In this document: positions 31,956 to 40,748 of the stretch, one piece after another
Layout of the letters: each line of letters begins with the position of its first letter
Position numbering within the stretch: position 1 is the stretch's first letter
Source of the DNA: Lachnospiraceae bacterium UBA938
GTDB lineage: Bacteria; Bacillota; Clostridia; Lachnospirales; Lachnospiraceae
Reading direction: 5' to 3'
DNA length: 58,515 bases
NCBI GenBank assembly: GCA_002293475.1
Contig: DBDG01000010.1
Coordinates: 12,834 to 71,348, forward strand
Position numbers and translations under genes: made by a program
The notes under the pieces: model-generated
What the model was told of the DNA's origin: nothing
Seen by the model: the letters and a program-made list of their open reading frames with translations, nothing else
The model's database searches: none

Positions 31956-33280
31956 GAAAGAAAATTAATCTGCAGCTAATTCTAATAGCCGCTTTGGCGA
32001 TCATGGCCACCCTCCTGCTGCTGGCGGCTGGCGGTTACCGTCTCTTAACCGGACAGGTAATCGACGGTCTGCGGACTCAGGCGCAAGTAATCCGGCAGCT
32101 GGCAGCTGACGGCCGTTTGACGGAGGAACTGGCAGCGGCGGGGTTAAATATAGAAAGGGACGAAATCCGCGTTACCGTCATTTCAGCGGCCGGTGCGGTT
32201 CTGTATGATAGCGAAGGAAGCGCTGAACGTATGGCGGATCACAGTGGCCGGCCGGAGGTAGAAGCGGCGCTTTTGCGGGGAGAAGGATGGGATATCCGGA
32301 AATCCGCCACCTTAGATAAAAATACTTTTTACTACGCCATAAAGACGGAAGAGGGGCTTCTTTTACGGGTAGCCCGGGAGGCTGACAGTATATTTAAGAT
32401 TTTTACTGATGTTCTGCCGGCGATCCTGTTTTTTGCCGTAGCTGTTTTTGCAATCTGCGTGATGCTTGCCCATATACTTACCGCCAGTCTGATGAAGCCG
32501 GTGCGGGAAGCAGCAACGCGTCTGGAAAAACAGGAGGAAGTGACGACCTATGAGGAACTGCAGCCGCTGGTTGATACGATCAGGAAGCAGAACGAAAGTT
32601 TGTTGGCCAGTGTGAAGATCAGACAGGATTTTACAGCCAATGTATCGCATGAATTAAAAACACCGCTGACTTCCATCATAGGCTATACGGAACTGATTGA
32701 AAGCGGCATGGTGGAAAAAGCCGAAGATATTGCTCATTTTGTAGCGGAAATCCACAAAAGCTCCAACCGTTTGCTTACATTAATCAATGATATAATCCGG
32801 CTGTCGGAACTGGACGTCGAGGAGAAGGAAGAGGTCTTTGAAAGAATCAATCTATATGAAATCGTTGCGACCTGTGTCAGCATGCTACAAATCAATGCGG
32901 AAAGGCTTCATGTTAAGATCAGCATGCAAGGCGAAGATGCCTATGTGGATTCGACCAGACAGATGATGGAAGAGCTAGTATATAATCTCTGTGATAATGC
33001 GATCCGTTATAATAAGGAAGACGGCAGGGTCGAGGTGTCGGTGTGGAACCGCGCCGGGAAGGTTGCCCTGACAGTAAAGGATAACGGTATCGGTATTCCG
33101 AAGGAACATCAGGACAGGATCTTTGAACGGTTTTACCGGGTAGATAAGGGGCGCTCAAAATCAACCGGCGGCACCGGGCTGGGTCTGGCAATAGTCAAGC
33201 ATATTTTAACCAAACATGAGGCAAAATTAGAACTGGACAGCGAAGCCGGACAAGGAACACAGATTAGGATTATTTTGTAA
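31952..33280 (+). CDS. phoR: Phosphate sensor histidine kinase
   Basis: This 442-residue kinase has an N-terminal membrane helix (about 8-28), an extracellular region of about 115 residues, and a second helix (about 147-170). A short linker leads to the dimerization domain with the phospho-acceptor His in ANVSHELKTPLTS (about 231). The ATPase domain has the N box DNAIRYNKEDG, the G1 box DNGIGIPKEHQDRIFERFYR and the G2 box GGTGLGLAIVKHI. It partners the response regulator with an ATGA overlap. No PAS domain is obvious in the linker, so it is shorter than some PhoR proteins. Phosphate status is probably received through PhoU and Pst. Confidence 0.92.
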   Translation: MRKKINLQLILIAALAIMATLLLLAAGGYRLLTGQVIDGLRTQAQVIRQLAADGRLTEELAAAGLNIERDEIRVTVISAAGAVLYDSEGSAERMADHSGRPEVEAALLRGEGWDIRKSATLDKNTFYYAIKTEEGLLLRVAREADSIFKIFTDVLPAILFFAVAVFAICVMLAHILTASLMKPVREAATRLEKQEEVTTYEELQPLVDTIRKQNESLLASVKIRQDFTANVSHELKTPLTSIIGYTELIESGMVEKAEDIAHFVAEIHKSSNRLLTLINDIIRLSELDVEEKEEVFERINLYEIVATCVSMLQINAERLHVKISMQGEDAYVDSTRQMMEELVYNLCDNAIRYNKEDGRVEVSVWNRAGKVALTVKDNGIGIPKEHQDRIFERFYRVDKGRSKSTGGTGLGLAIVKHILTKHEAKLELDSEAGQGTQIRIIL

Positions 33281-33285
33281 GGGTT

Positions 33286-33804
33286 TTAATAGATACTGTC
33301 TAAAAAAGACTTGATCTGTTTCCTAGTAATGCCGTATCCCGGCACGGCTGTGAGCGCTTTTCCTTCCATAAGAAGGGTAGGAACTGCCGGAAGCTCTAAT
33401 TCTACCCAGGCATAACGGTTATTTTGCAGCACCTGTTCCTGATAGCGCCCTTCTGTCAGCGCTTCCACAAATTCCTGAGCCAGCGCTTCATCCCCCGCTA
33501 AGATCGGCTTGATGCCTTCTACCAGTTCCGCGGCATCTTCGTAATTAGTCTGATATATGTAGATCGCTTTATAGACGGCTTGATGATATGTTAATAAATC
33601 AATGCCGTGGTTCTCACAAAAATACATTCCCATCACACATAAATCACTGTATTTTCCATATAGCTCCGGACGCGGATGAGCCTCGCAGGGAACCGCCCTA
33701 AACTCCATATCAGGGTAAACCCGGTGCTGTTCTTCTAGATAATCATGGATCCGGTAACAATACGGGCACGCATAATCAAAAATAACTTCCAATGTCTTCC
33801 CCAT
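33286..33804 (-). CDS. DsbA/FrnE-like thioredoxin-fold oxidoreductase
   Basis: This 172-residue cytoplasmic protein has the thioredoxin-like fold with an active-site CPYC near residues 13-16 (FDYACPYCYRIHDYL). An inserted helical domain follows, with the cis-Pro loop ELPAVPTLLMEG near residue 145. This is the pattern of DsbA/FrnE-type disulfide or 2-hydroxychromene-isomerase relatives. No signal peptide is present, so a soluble role in thiol chemistry is likely; the substrate is unknown. The ATG at 33804 after AAGGAGAAGCT is preferred to a start 36 bp upstream. It is convergent with phoR, with only 5 bp between stops and no visible terminator. Confidence 0.85.
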   Translation of the reverse strand: MGKTLEVIFDYACPYCYRIHDYLEEQHRVYPDMEFRAVPCEAHPRPELYGKYSDLCVMGMYFCENHGIDLLTYHQAVYKAIYIYQTNYEDAAELVEGIKPILAGDEALAQEFVEALTEGRYQEQVLQNNRYAWVELELPAVPTLLMEGKALTAVPGYGITRKQIKSFLDSIY

Positions 33805-34028
33805 AGCTTCTCCTTTGTAAGATTTAAGTCTTCTACACATAGTATTATAACGCTAATGTCCAATACAGGCAATCCAATTTTTGGAAGTTTATTAGAAGTT
33901 TAGTTAGAAGATGTCAAAGTTTGTGCAGTGGTCAAAAGTTAATCAGATGGCCTGGCAGTCCGTTTTATTGGACACATTAACTGATAAACTGATATTGTAG
34001 CAAAGAAGTCAGGTCAGGAGGTTGTGTT

Positions 34029-34136
34029 ATGAAAGGTTATGCAGTAAGCAACGGCTATATGGGCTTGGTTGGCGACAGTTATATGTTGTTTGCCAGCGAG
34101 GAAGACTACCGCGAATACATCAGCGAAGCAGCATGA
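34029..34136 (+). CDS. 35-residue small protein
   Basis: This short gene has an excellent AGGAGG site 6 nt before its ATG, in the gap between the DsbA-like gene and the radical SAM gene. The protein is acidic and aromatic-rich, starting MKGYAVSNGYMGLVGDSY and ending with an acidic helix-like YREYISEAA. There is no signal peptide or membrane helix. Tyr-rich GYMGxV and YMLFASEEDY segments look like a folded beta hairpin followed by a helix. The pattern reminds me of short uncharacterized proteins in Lachnospiraceae, but I cannot name a family and no function is known to me. Codon use and ribosome binding site make it a likely real gene. Confidence 0.75.
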   Translation: MKGYAVSNGYMGLVGDSYMLFASEEDYREYISEAA

Positions 34137-34276
34137 ATCCTAGCAATTTCTTACTATATATGGCAGAAATTATTTCTTTGGGTTATAATATAGGAAAGTT
34201 AGAAAGCAACCGGCTGTGGCGTTTTTTGATCCGACGTCCCGGTTAGACAGGCATTAGTAAAGGGCAGTCCAGACAG

Positions 34277-34315
34277 GACAGTATAGGCATGACAGTATAG
34301 GCAGGACAGGACAGG
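34277..34315 (+). repeat. Short direct repeats before the radical SAM gene
   Basis: GACAGTATAGGCA occurs twice in tandem, 34277-34289 and 34291-34303, with one spacer base. GACAGGACAGG follows, running into the start codon at 34317. The gene's ribosome binding site (AGGACAGGT) lies within this repetitive tract. Confidence 0.85.
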
Positions 34316-34316
34316 T

Positions 34317-35210
34317 ATGGAATATATCCCCGCTAAAACAATCATAACCAGATGCCAGTCTCCCGATGACTGGTTCGGCAATGATTATAATATGAATATT
34401 TATAAAGGCTGCTGTCATGGGTGTATTTACTGTGACAGCCGTTCGGACTGTTATGGGGTAGAGGATTTTGACTGCGTTCGGGCTAAGGAAAATGCCCTGG
34501 AAATCATCCGGAACGATTTGCGCCGCAAGGTCAAAAAAGGGGTGATCGGTACGGGCGGCATGAGTGATCCGTATAATCCGTATGAAAAGGAGCTGTGCCT
34601 TACCAGACATGCTTTGGAGCTGGCAGATGCTTATGGATTTGGGATATCGATTGCCACGAAGAGTACGCTTTTGGCCAGAGATATGGATATTTTACAGTCA
34701 ATCAGAGAACATTCGCCGGTACTTGTCAAGGTAACCGTCACTACGGCAGACGATGTCTTAGCCGGTAAGCTGGAGCCCGGTGCGCCGCCCCCATCACAGC
34801 GGTTTGCCTTGCTGGAGCAGCTGAGCAAGGAGGCTGTCATGTCAGGGATATTGCTGATGCCGGTACTGCCATTTCTGGAGGATAGCGAAGAGAATATTCG
34901 GCAGATAATTCATCGTGCGGCAGAGTGCGGCGTGAAGTTTATATATCCGTTCTTGGGGGTTACGCTCAGGACGAACCAGCGGATTTATTTTTATGAGAAG
35001 CTGCGGGAACTGTTTCCAGGCGAGGAGCTGGCTGAGCGGTACCGGAAAAGATATGGCGGCAGCTATGAATGCCGGGTGCCGGAAAGCAGAAGGCTGTTCG
35101 ATATTTTCAGAAAGGAATGTGAACGCCTTAAGATTTTATACAACATGAAGGATATTATCCATGCATATAAACGCAATTATGGCGAAGGTCAGCTTAGCCT
35201 GTTTGACTAG
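34317..35210 (+). CDS. Radical SAM protein, SPL-like/Rv2578c family
   Basis: This 297-residue protein has a radical SAM iron-sulfur motif with spacing CX3CX2C (GCCHGCIYC) at about residues 32-40. It is followed by DSRSDCYG, as in the COG1533 group related to spore photoproduct lyase. A GTGGMSDPYNPYEK segment lies in the middle, and the C-terminus ends GQLSLFD. Family members use S-adenosylmethionine radicals, but the reaction of this subgroup is not known. The start is ATG at 34317, matching the usual MxYIPAKTI opening, though its ribosome binding site is weak and lies in a repeat. It is distinct from true spore photoproduct lyase, so DNA repair should not be assumed. Confidence 0.88.
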   Translation: MEYIPAKTIITRCQSPDDWFGNDYNMNIYKGCCHGCIYCDSRSDCYGVEDFDCVRAKENALEIIRNDLRRKVKKGVIGTGGMSDPYNPYEKELCLTRHALELADAYGFGISIATKSTLLARDMDILQSIREHSPVLVKVTVTTADDVLAGKLEPGAPPPSQRFALLEQLSKEAVMSGILLMPVLPFLEDSEENIRQIIHRAAECGVKFIYPFLGVTLRTNQRIYFYEKLRELFPGEELAERYRKRYGGSYECRVPESRRLFDIFRKECERLKILYNMKDIIHAYKRNYGEGQLSLFD

Positions 35211-35311
35211 AGACGTGCTAAAATTTTTCGTAATTTCACACATAAATTGTAGTAATTTACAAATAATAGTACCACAGAAAAAAATTACTATTAGTTATTG
35301 GAGGAAATACG

Positions 35312-35857
35312 ATGAAAGCAACGGGAATTGTCAGAAGAATAGACGACTTAGGTCGTATTGTCATACCTAAAGAAATCAGAAGGACGCTGCGGATCAGGGA
35401 AAGTGATCCGTTAGAAATATTTACAGATAGGGAAGGCGAGATTATTTTAAAAAAATACTCTCCGATTGGCGAAATGAGCACTTTTGCCAAACAATATGCT
35501 GAAAGCCTGGCACAGGTGTCTGGCCATGCAGCGCTGATTACTGACCGTGATCAGTTTATTGCGGTATCAGGAGGATATAAGGCTATCATGGGAAAAGCGC
35601 TCAGTAAAGAGCTGGAGGACAAAATCAACAACCGGGAAGTTGTCGTCGCGTCAAAGGGAGATAAGAATTTTATTATGGTATCTGATGATAATGCCAGTGA
35701 TTATGAACATGAAGCCATTACTCCGATTATCTGTGAAGGGGATGTGATCGGAGCCGTTATTTTACTGGAAAGTGATGCTAAAGCAAAGATGGGCGAGGTC
35801 GAGCAGAAACTGATCCAGTCTGCGGCCGGCTTTCTGGGCAGGCAGATGGAACAATAA
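35312..35857 (+). CDS. spoVT: Stage V sporulation protein T, AbrB-type regulator
   Basis: This 181-residue protein has an N-terminal AbrB swapped-hairpin DNA-binding domain (about 1-50: ATGIVRRIDDLGRIVIPKEI). A C-terminal GAF-like domain (about 60-178) follows, the SpoVT arrangement. SpoVT regulates late forespore genes and spore quality. The length matches SpoVT (about 178-182) rather than the shorter AbrB/Abh (about 95), which lack the GAF part. The start is ATG after TTGGAGGAAA. The gene has its own AT-rich leader and a terminator. It is the clearest mark of sporulation capacity in the window. Confidence 0.95.
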   Translation: MKATGIVRRIDDLGRIVIPKEIRRTLRIRESDPLEIFTDREGEIILKKYSPIGEMSTFAKQYAESLAQVSGHAALITDRDQFIAVSGGYKAIMGKALSKELEDKINNREVVVASKGDKNFIMVSDDNASDYEHEAITPIICEGDVIGAVILLESDAKAKMGEVEQKLIQSAAGFLGRQMEQ

Positions 35858-35874
35858 AAATAGCCGTATATATG

Positions 35875-35914
35875 ACCAACCGTGACTAATTATTTTATTA
35901 GGACGGTTGGTTTT
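35875..35914 (+). terminator. spoVT: spoVT terminator
   Basis: ACCAACCGT and ACGGTTGGT form a 9-bp stem, with an inner CTAAT/ATTAG stem in the loop, followed by TTTT. It lies 18 bp after spoVT, before the convergent oppB. Confidence 0.8.
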
Positions 35915-35927
35915 ATAGTGTCATGAT

Positions 35928-36875
35928 TTATTTCAATGAAATCGTCGGATCAACCATCGCATATAAAATATCCGTAATCAGATTCCCGATCAGCACGACT
36001 ACCGCCGACAGCAAACATACCCCCATAATCACCGGATAATCCCGGCTGGTGATCGCGCTCATCGTCATCAGGCCAAGTCCGGGCCAAGAAAAAACCTGCT
36101 CAACGATGACTGCCCCGCCGAACAGAACCGGAATCTCCATGCCGATCACGGTAACAATCGGCACCAGAGCATTGCGCAGGGCATGCTTGTTGATGACAAG
36201 GAACCTGCCAATCCCCTTGGCTCTGGCAGTACGGAGATAATCCTGCTGCAGGATTTCCAGCACGGCGCTTCTGATATAACGAATGTTGGTTCCAGCCATT
36301 GAAAAGGCCAGTACTAATACCGGCATGACCATATGGGCCGCCACGTCGGTAAAACCGCCCCCTGATCCTAAAGTCTCCATTCCGCTTGAAGGCAGCCAGC
36401 CCAGTTTAACAGTAAACAGGTAGATCAGCAGCAGTGACAGGAAAAAGCTGGGAATACTGCTTCCTAAAAAGGATGCTGTCACTACTGCATAATCTCCTTT
36501 GGAATACTGGTTAATAGCGCTATATATGCCTGCCGGTACGGCGATCACCAGGCTGGCCAGCAAGGATACGCCCATCAGTAGCAGCGTCGGGCCGATATGG
36601 GTAGCGATCATCTGGCTTACTGACTGATAATTATGCACTGAATAGCCCATGTTGCCTTTCAGAAGTTCTCCCAGCCAGACAAAATACTGTATGTAAAATG
36701 GCTGGTCTAGCCCTAAGGCGATTCGTCTTGCTGCGACGGCCGCTTCCGATATCCGCGGACCTTGAAGCATTTCCAGGGGACTGCCGGCTAGGCACATGAT
36801 TGCATAATCTATAATGGTAATTCCGATCAATACCGGAACCGCTATTAAAATACGTTTTATAATATATTTTGCCAT
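35928..36875 (-). CDS. Peptide/nickel-type ABC transporter permease B
   Basis: This 315-residue membrane protein is of the OppB/DppB/NikB family. It begins with a short KRILIAVPVLIGITII helix and has about six membrane helices. The EAA loop is DYLRTARAKGIGRFLVINKHALRNALVPI. It forms the channel with the C-type permease encoded on the opposite strand at 42.7 kb, as no second C permease is present here. It is the last gene of the minus-strand unit oppA-oppD-oppF-oppB and starts 23 bp after oppF. The substrate cannot be set from sequence; short peptides are the default for this family, with nickel possible. Confidence 0.92.
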   Translation of the reverse strand: MAKYIIKRILIAVPVLIGITIIDYAIMCLAGSPLEMLQGPRISEAAVAARRIALGLDQPFYIQYFVWLGELLKGNMGYSVHNYQSVSQMIATHIGPTLLLMGVSLLASLVIAVPAGIYSAINQYSKGDYAVVTASFLGSSIPSFFLSLLLIYLFTVKLGWLPSSGMETLGSGGGFTDVAAHMVMPVLVLAFSMAGTNIRYIRSAVLEILQQDYLRTARAKGIGRFLVINKHALRNALVPIVTVIGMEIPVLFGGAVIVEQVFSWPGLGLMTMSAITSRDYPVIMGVCLLSAVVVLIGNLITDILYAMVDPTISLK

Positions 36876-36898
36876 TGCCTCACTCCTTTAGCGTTGTA

Positions 36899-37927
36899 CT
36901 AACATTCCCCCACCGCAATAATCGGGCAGGCAACCATGTGACGGTTTCCTGCTGTAATGGCGCTGATCCCGGGTTCCCTTTCCCGGCATATTTCTGTAGC
37001 ATGCGGGCATCTAGGATGGAACCGGCATCCTGAGGGAGGATTGAGCCCTGATGCGATTTCTCCTTCAAGCAGACGGCTTTGGCTTCCCGGGCGCTCAGGG
37101 TCGGCAATCGGCGCGGCGTTGCATAGGGCTTTGGTATAGGGATGTACCGGGTTGCGAAAGAGCTCCCCGGCATCGGCGATTTCCACTATTTTCCCTAAAT
37201 ACATCACAGCAATCCGGTCACTGACATAGTTTACCGCACCCAGGCCATGGCCGATAAACAGGCAGGTGAGCTGTAAATCCTTCTGCAACTGGCGGAGCAG
37301 ATTGAGGATCTGGGCCTGAATGGATACATCCAAGGCGCTTACCGGCTCATCGCACACGATAAATTCCGGATTTAAGGACAATGCTTTGGCGATACAGATG
37401 CGCTGTATCTGGCCGCCTGAAAATTCGTGCGGATATCTCCCTAAGGTATTTTTAGGCAGGCCTACCATGTCCAGCAGTTCTTCCAGCCTAGTCTTGATAT
37501 TGTCTTTCGTCGCGATCCGGTGATACAGCATGGGCTGAGATAATATTTCATAGATGTGCTTCCGGGGATTCAGCGAGGAATAAGAGTCCTGAAACACCAT
37601 CTGTAAGCGGGTCCAGGACTTCTTGCCGGTATTCTTCCTAACTTCCTCCAGATCCTGTCCGTTGTATTGGACAATGCCCTCAGTGGGTTGTTCCAAGCCG
37701 ACGACCAGCTTGCCGACCGTCGATTTACCGCAGCCTGATTCACCTACCAGTCCCAGCGTCTCACCCTCCCGAATGCATAGGCTGGCACCGTCCACTGCTT
37801 TCATATAGCCGGTGGTATGGGTGACAATTCCGCCTTTTAGGGGATAGTATTTCTTCAGATCGGTAATTTCGATCAGGGGTATATTTTCTTTTTTGGCTGT
37901 TTTTTTGATGTTTGAATTTTTACTCAA
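36899..37927 (-). CDS. Peptide-type ABC transporter ATPase F
   Basis: This 342-residue ABC ATPase is of the OppF/DppF type, with Walker A GESGCGKST (about 59-67), signature FSGGQIQRI and Walker B FIVCDEPVSALD. The C-terminal oligopeptide extension has a Cys cluster (CRFHPRCPHATEIC), a likely iron-sulfur site seen in this family. The apparent start is TTG at 37927; no ATG or GTG lies between it and the upstream stop, and an AAAGGA run abuts it. It pairs with the OppD-type ATPase encoded just upstream to form the two nucleotide-binding domains. Confidence 0.92.
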   Translation of the reverse strand: MSKNSNIKKTAKKENIPLIEITDLKKYYPLKGGIVTHTTGYMKAVDGASLCIREGETLGLVGESGCGKSTVGKLVVGLEQPTEGIVQYNGQDLEEVRKNTGKKSWTRLQMVFQDSYSSLNPRKHIYEILSQPMLYHRIATKDNIKTRLEELLDMVGLPKNTLGRYPHEFSGGQIQRICIAKALSLNPEFIVCDEPVSALDVSIQAQILNLLRQLQKDLQLTCLFIGHGLGAVNYVSDRIAVMYLGKIVEIADAGELFRNPVHPYTKALCNAAPIADPERPGSQSRLLEGEIASGLNPPSGCRFHPRCPHATEICREREPGISAITAGNRHMVACPIIAVGEC

Positions 37928-37951
37928 TCCTTTATTCTGCCCCTATTAATT

Positions 37952-38935
37952 CTATTCTTCATAGTTCAGCGCAATTTCGCGCCTTTCACATCGTACAAAA
38001 TGCTCTTTTTCATACTCTGTCCTCTGTTGCGGGCGGTTGCACTCGTCTTGAAAGTAGGCGCAGCGTCCCGCAAACCGGCACCCCGTTATGTCGTCGTAAT
38101 TCTCCGGTACGATGCCGGGTATTGATGCCAGTATACGGCTATGATCGTCAAGGATGCCGGGTACGGTCTTGAGCAGGGCTTTGGTGTAGGGATGCATCGG
38201 ACGGTTAAATATCGCCTTTACCGTAGCTTCCTCCACGATCTGTCCGGCATACATGACCAGGACCCGGTCGGCCATCTGGGCTACCAAGCCGATGTCATGG
38301 GTGATCAGTATCATCGACATCTTCAATTCTTTTTGCAGTTCTTTCAGCAGTTGCATGATCTGAGCCTGGATGGTCACATCTAATGCCGTGGTCGGTTCGT
38401 CGGCAATCAGCAGTTTGGGATTGCAGGAAAGCGCCATGGCAATCATCGCCCGCTGTCGCATGCCGCCGGAAAGGGTATGGGGATATTTCTTCATCGTTAT
38501 CTCCGGATCCGGCATCCCGACTTTTTTAAGCAATGCTATTGCTCTTTTATTGGCTTCTTTTTTGCCCATGCCCATGTGGGTCCGTATGCTTTCGGTGATC
38601 TGGTTGCCGATACTAAAGACCGGATTCAAAGAGGTCAGCGGATCTTGGAAGATCATCGTAAGCTGGTTGCCTCGGAAAACATCCAGTTCCTTTTCACTCA
38701 TGGTAAGCAGATTCTTTCCATCAAACAGGACAGAGCCGTCTGTAACGGCTCCGCCCCTGCCAAGTAATCCCATGATGGACAGTGAAGTGACGCTTTTCCC
38801 GCAGCCTGATTCGCCTACGATACAGACTACCTCACCGACGTCCACATAAAAACTGATATTATCAACGCTGACTCTTTTTCCATAGTCACTTTGGAAAGCC
38901 GTTGACATGTTTTTGATTTCTAAAATAGGCGGCAT
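37952..38935 (-). CDS. Peptide-type ABC transporter ATPase D
   Basis: This 327-residue ABC ATPase is of the OppD/DppD type. It starts PPILEIKNMSTAF, with Walker A GESGCGKSV, signature LSGGMRQRA and Walker B LLIADEPTTALD. A C-terminal peptide-transporter tail has the Cys cluster CRFAGRCAYFQDEC. Its partner is the F-type ATPase 24 bp downstream. It follows the binding-protein gene by 42 bp. Length is normal (320-340). Confidence 0.93.
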   Translation of the reverse strand: MPPILEIKNMSTAFQSDYGKRVSVDNISFYVDVGEVVCIVGESGCGKSVTSLSIMGLLGRGGAVTDGSVLFDGKNLLTMSEKELDVFRGNQLTMIFQDPLTSLNPVFSIGNQITESIRTHMGMGKKEANKRAIALLKKVGMPDPEITMKKYPHTLSGGMRQRAMIAMALSCNPKLLIADEPTTALDVTIQAQIMQLLKELQKELKMSMILITHDIGLVAQMADRVLVMYAGQIVEEATVKAIFNRPMHPYTKALLKTVPGILDDHSRILASIPGIVPENYDDITGCRFAGRCAYFQDECNRPQQRTEYEKEHFVRCERREIALNYEE

Positions 38936-38977
38936 AACTGTCCTTCTTATTTGTGATTCTTTTCTGCTTATGAATTA

Positions 38978-40561
38978 CTAATTTATCTCCCAATTTTCGA
39001 CTTGGTTAAAAAATCCGTATACTGTCGGAACTGCGTTGCTGAGTCGGTTATTCACCGCGCCTTGGGCACTGATGACGTATGCGGAAAACATTGGAACGTC
39101 TTCCTGGACCTTTTTATCCACTGTCGAATACAGCTGCTTGATTGCTTCGATATCGCTGGTCGTCTGAGTATTTTCCAGGGCGGCATTGATTTCATCGTTG
39201 CCATAGCCGGTCCAGCTTCCTTCTCCGCTTAACAGCCAAGATACATCGGGATAGGGATCTACGGGAGCATAGGTATATTGAACGGCTAGGATGTCATATT
39301 CAGAAGAGCCTGATATGGACATCAAGGTGGCAAAGTCTACGGTCATGATTTCTGCCTGTATCCCCACTTCCGCCCATTGAGCGACCATGACTGAAGCTGC
39401 GTTCACAAAGGTGCTGTCGCCTGAATTGACATAAAAACGTAACACTTGGGAACCGTCCCATCCAGCTTCCGCAAGCAGCTCACGGGCCTTTTCCGGATCG
39501 TAAGGAAGCGGCTCAATGGATGGATCAAAGAAGGGGCTGGCAGACGATAAAAAGCCGTCAACAATTTCTCCCTTGCCGTTTAGCAGGTCGCTCAGTATTT
39601 TTTCCCGGTCAATGGCGTATATCATGGCCTGGCGCACTTGGGAATCAGGTATGTTCTGAGTCTGGATAAAAACGGACTGATTCGTGACCGGAGCCCCATA
39701 TACGACCTGAACGTTTTCAAGCTCTTCCACGCTGGCATAGTCCTCCTGCGGGATAACGCTCATGGTATGCTGGGTGATATCAATCTCACCGGACTGAAGG
39801 CCGGCATATAGCTGGCTGCCCTCGACAATCCGGATATTCAGCTTATCGATCTTAGGGGCACCTTTCCAATAATTTGTATTGGCTTCATATGATATATAAT
39901 GGTCAAAGTCATAATCGGTAACCAGATAAGGGCCGCTGACCACATCCGGCTGATTGAACCATTCCGCCGTAAGCAGTTCGGCTTCACTGAACCCTTCGAT
40001 CTTGTGCTTGGGCAGGGTCAGCAGATATCTGGCATAGGTGTTCTGGAAGGTAGTCAGAGCCATCGGGTATTTGGTCGTAAACTGTATTGTTTTTTCATCA
40101 ATTACCTGAATCCCTTCGATCTTGTCCGCTCCTTCCTCGACAAAACCGTCATCGCCGACACCGACAAAGGCATAATACATCATAGCGGTATTGTTGATGA
40201 CCGGACTGGCAAGGCGCAGTGCGGTGTATTCCACGTCTTCCGCCGTAACCGGCTCACCGTCCGACCAGACCGCATCCTCGTCAATATGTACGATAAAATT
40301 CAGATTATCCTCCGTAGTGATGCTATCTGCCAACTGACCTTCAAAGCCCAGGTCCGCCCCCAGCTCCATCAACGGCAGGAACATCAGGCCGGTAGCATAT
40401 TTATTGATCTCGCCGCCGTTTAACAGCAGCGGGTTCAAGGATCCCAGGGTATCTGTCACGCCGACATTGACCGTATCGGAAGCCGCAGCGTTACCCGCAC
40501 ATCCGGCCAATGATGTCATCATCAGTATTAATGCCAGCAAAATCCCTAATACTTTTTTCAT
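38978..40561 (-). CDS. Peptide-type ABC transporter substrate-binding lipoprotein
   Basis: This 527-residue extracellular lipoprotein (SBP family 5) begins with a signal peptide MKKVLGILLALILMMTS and the lipobox LAGC. The mature domain follows TVNVGVTDTLGSLNPLL, with the family segment WSDGEPVTAEDVEYT at about residue 100. The chosen ATG at 40561 is 7 nt after GGAAGG; an upstream in-frame start lacks support. Size fits OppA-like proteins. It is the first gene of the unit and carries a strong promoter with an inverted repeat at the transcription start. The ligand is unknown. Confidence 0.93.
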   Translation of the reverse strand: MKKVLGILLALILMMTSLAGCAGNAAASDTVNVGVTDTLGSLNPLLLNGGEINKYATGLMFLPLMELGADLGFEGQLADSITTEDNLNFIVHIDEDAVWSDGEPVTAEDVEYTALRLASPVINNTAMMYYAFVGVGDDGFVEEGADKIEGIQVIDEKTIQFTTKYPMALTTFQNTYARYLLTLPKHKIEGFSEAELLTAEWFNQPDVVSGPYLVTDYDFDHYISYEANTNYWKGAPKIDKLNIRIVEGSQLYAGLQSGEIDITQHTMSVIPQEDYASVEELENVQVVYGAPVTNQSVFIQTQNIPDSQVRQAMIYAIDREKILSDLLNGKGEIVDGFLSSASPFFDPSIEPLPYDPEKARELLAEAGWDGSQVLRFYVNSGDSTFVNAASVMVAQWAEVGIQAEIMTVDFATLMSISGSSEYDILAVQYTYAPVDPYPDVSWLLSGEGSWTGYGNDEINAALENTQTTSDIEAIKQLYSTVDKKVQEDVPMFSAYVISAQGAVNNRLSNAVPTVYGFFNQVENWEIN

Positions 40562-40590
40562 AATAATCCTTCCTTTCAAGCCTTGATCAT

Positions 40591-40611
40591 TTCCTACTAG
40601 TCATGTAGGAA
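40591..40611 (-). promoter_or_regulatory. Inverted repeat at oppA transcription start
   Basis: TTCCTAC and GTAGGAA flank seven bases (40598-40604). The repeat lies just after the predicted transcription start of the oppA unit and before its ribosome binding site, a position suited to a repressor operator. Confidence 0.5.
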
Positions 40612-40621
40612 CGGTATGGAT

Positions 40622-40650
40622 AGTATACTGCTTTATAGCTGTTTTGTCAA
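40622..40650 (-). promoter_or_regulatory. Strong promoter of oppA-oppD-oppF-oppB
   Basis: On the minus strand a perfect TTGACA (40650-40645) and TATACT (40627-40622) are 17 bp apart, one mismatch from full consensus. Confidence 0.85.
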
Positions 40651-40748
40651 GAGACATAACTTATAATATTTTGTCCCTATTTACTATACTACATTTATAG
40701 AGAAACGTATACCCTATGCAAATTATTCTGCGCCAGAAAACAGGTTGC

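Noticed and set aside
34317..35210. Spore photoproduct lyase
   Set aside because: The radical SAM motif and region resemble the COG1533 group, but the protein is shorter than true SplB and lacks clear SplB-specific residues, so only the wider family is named.
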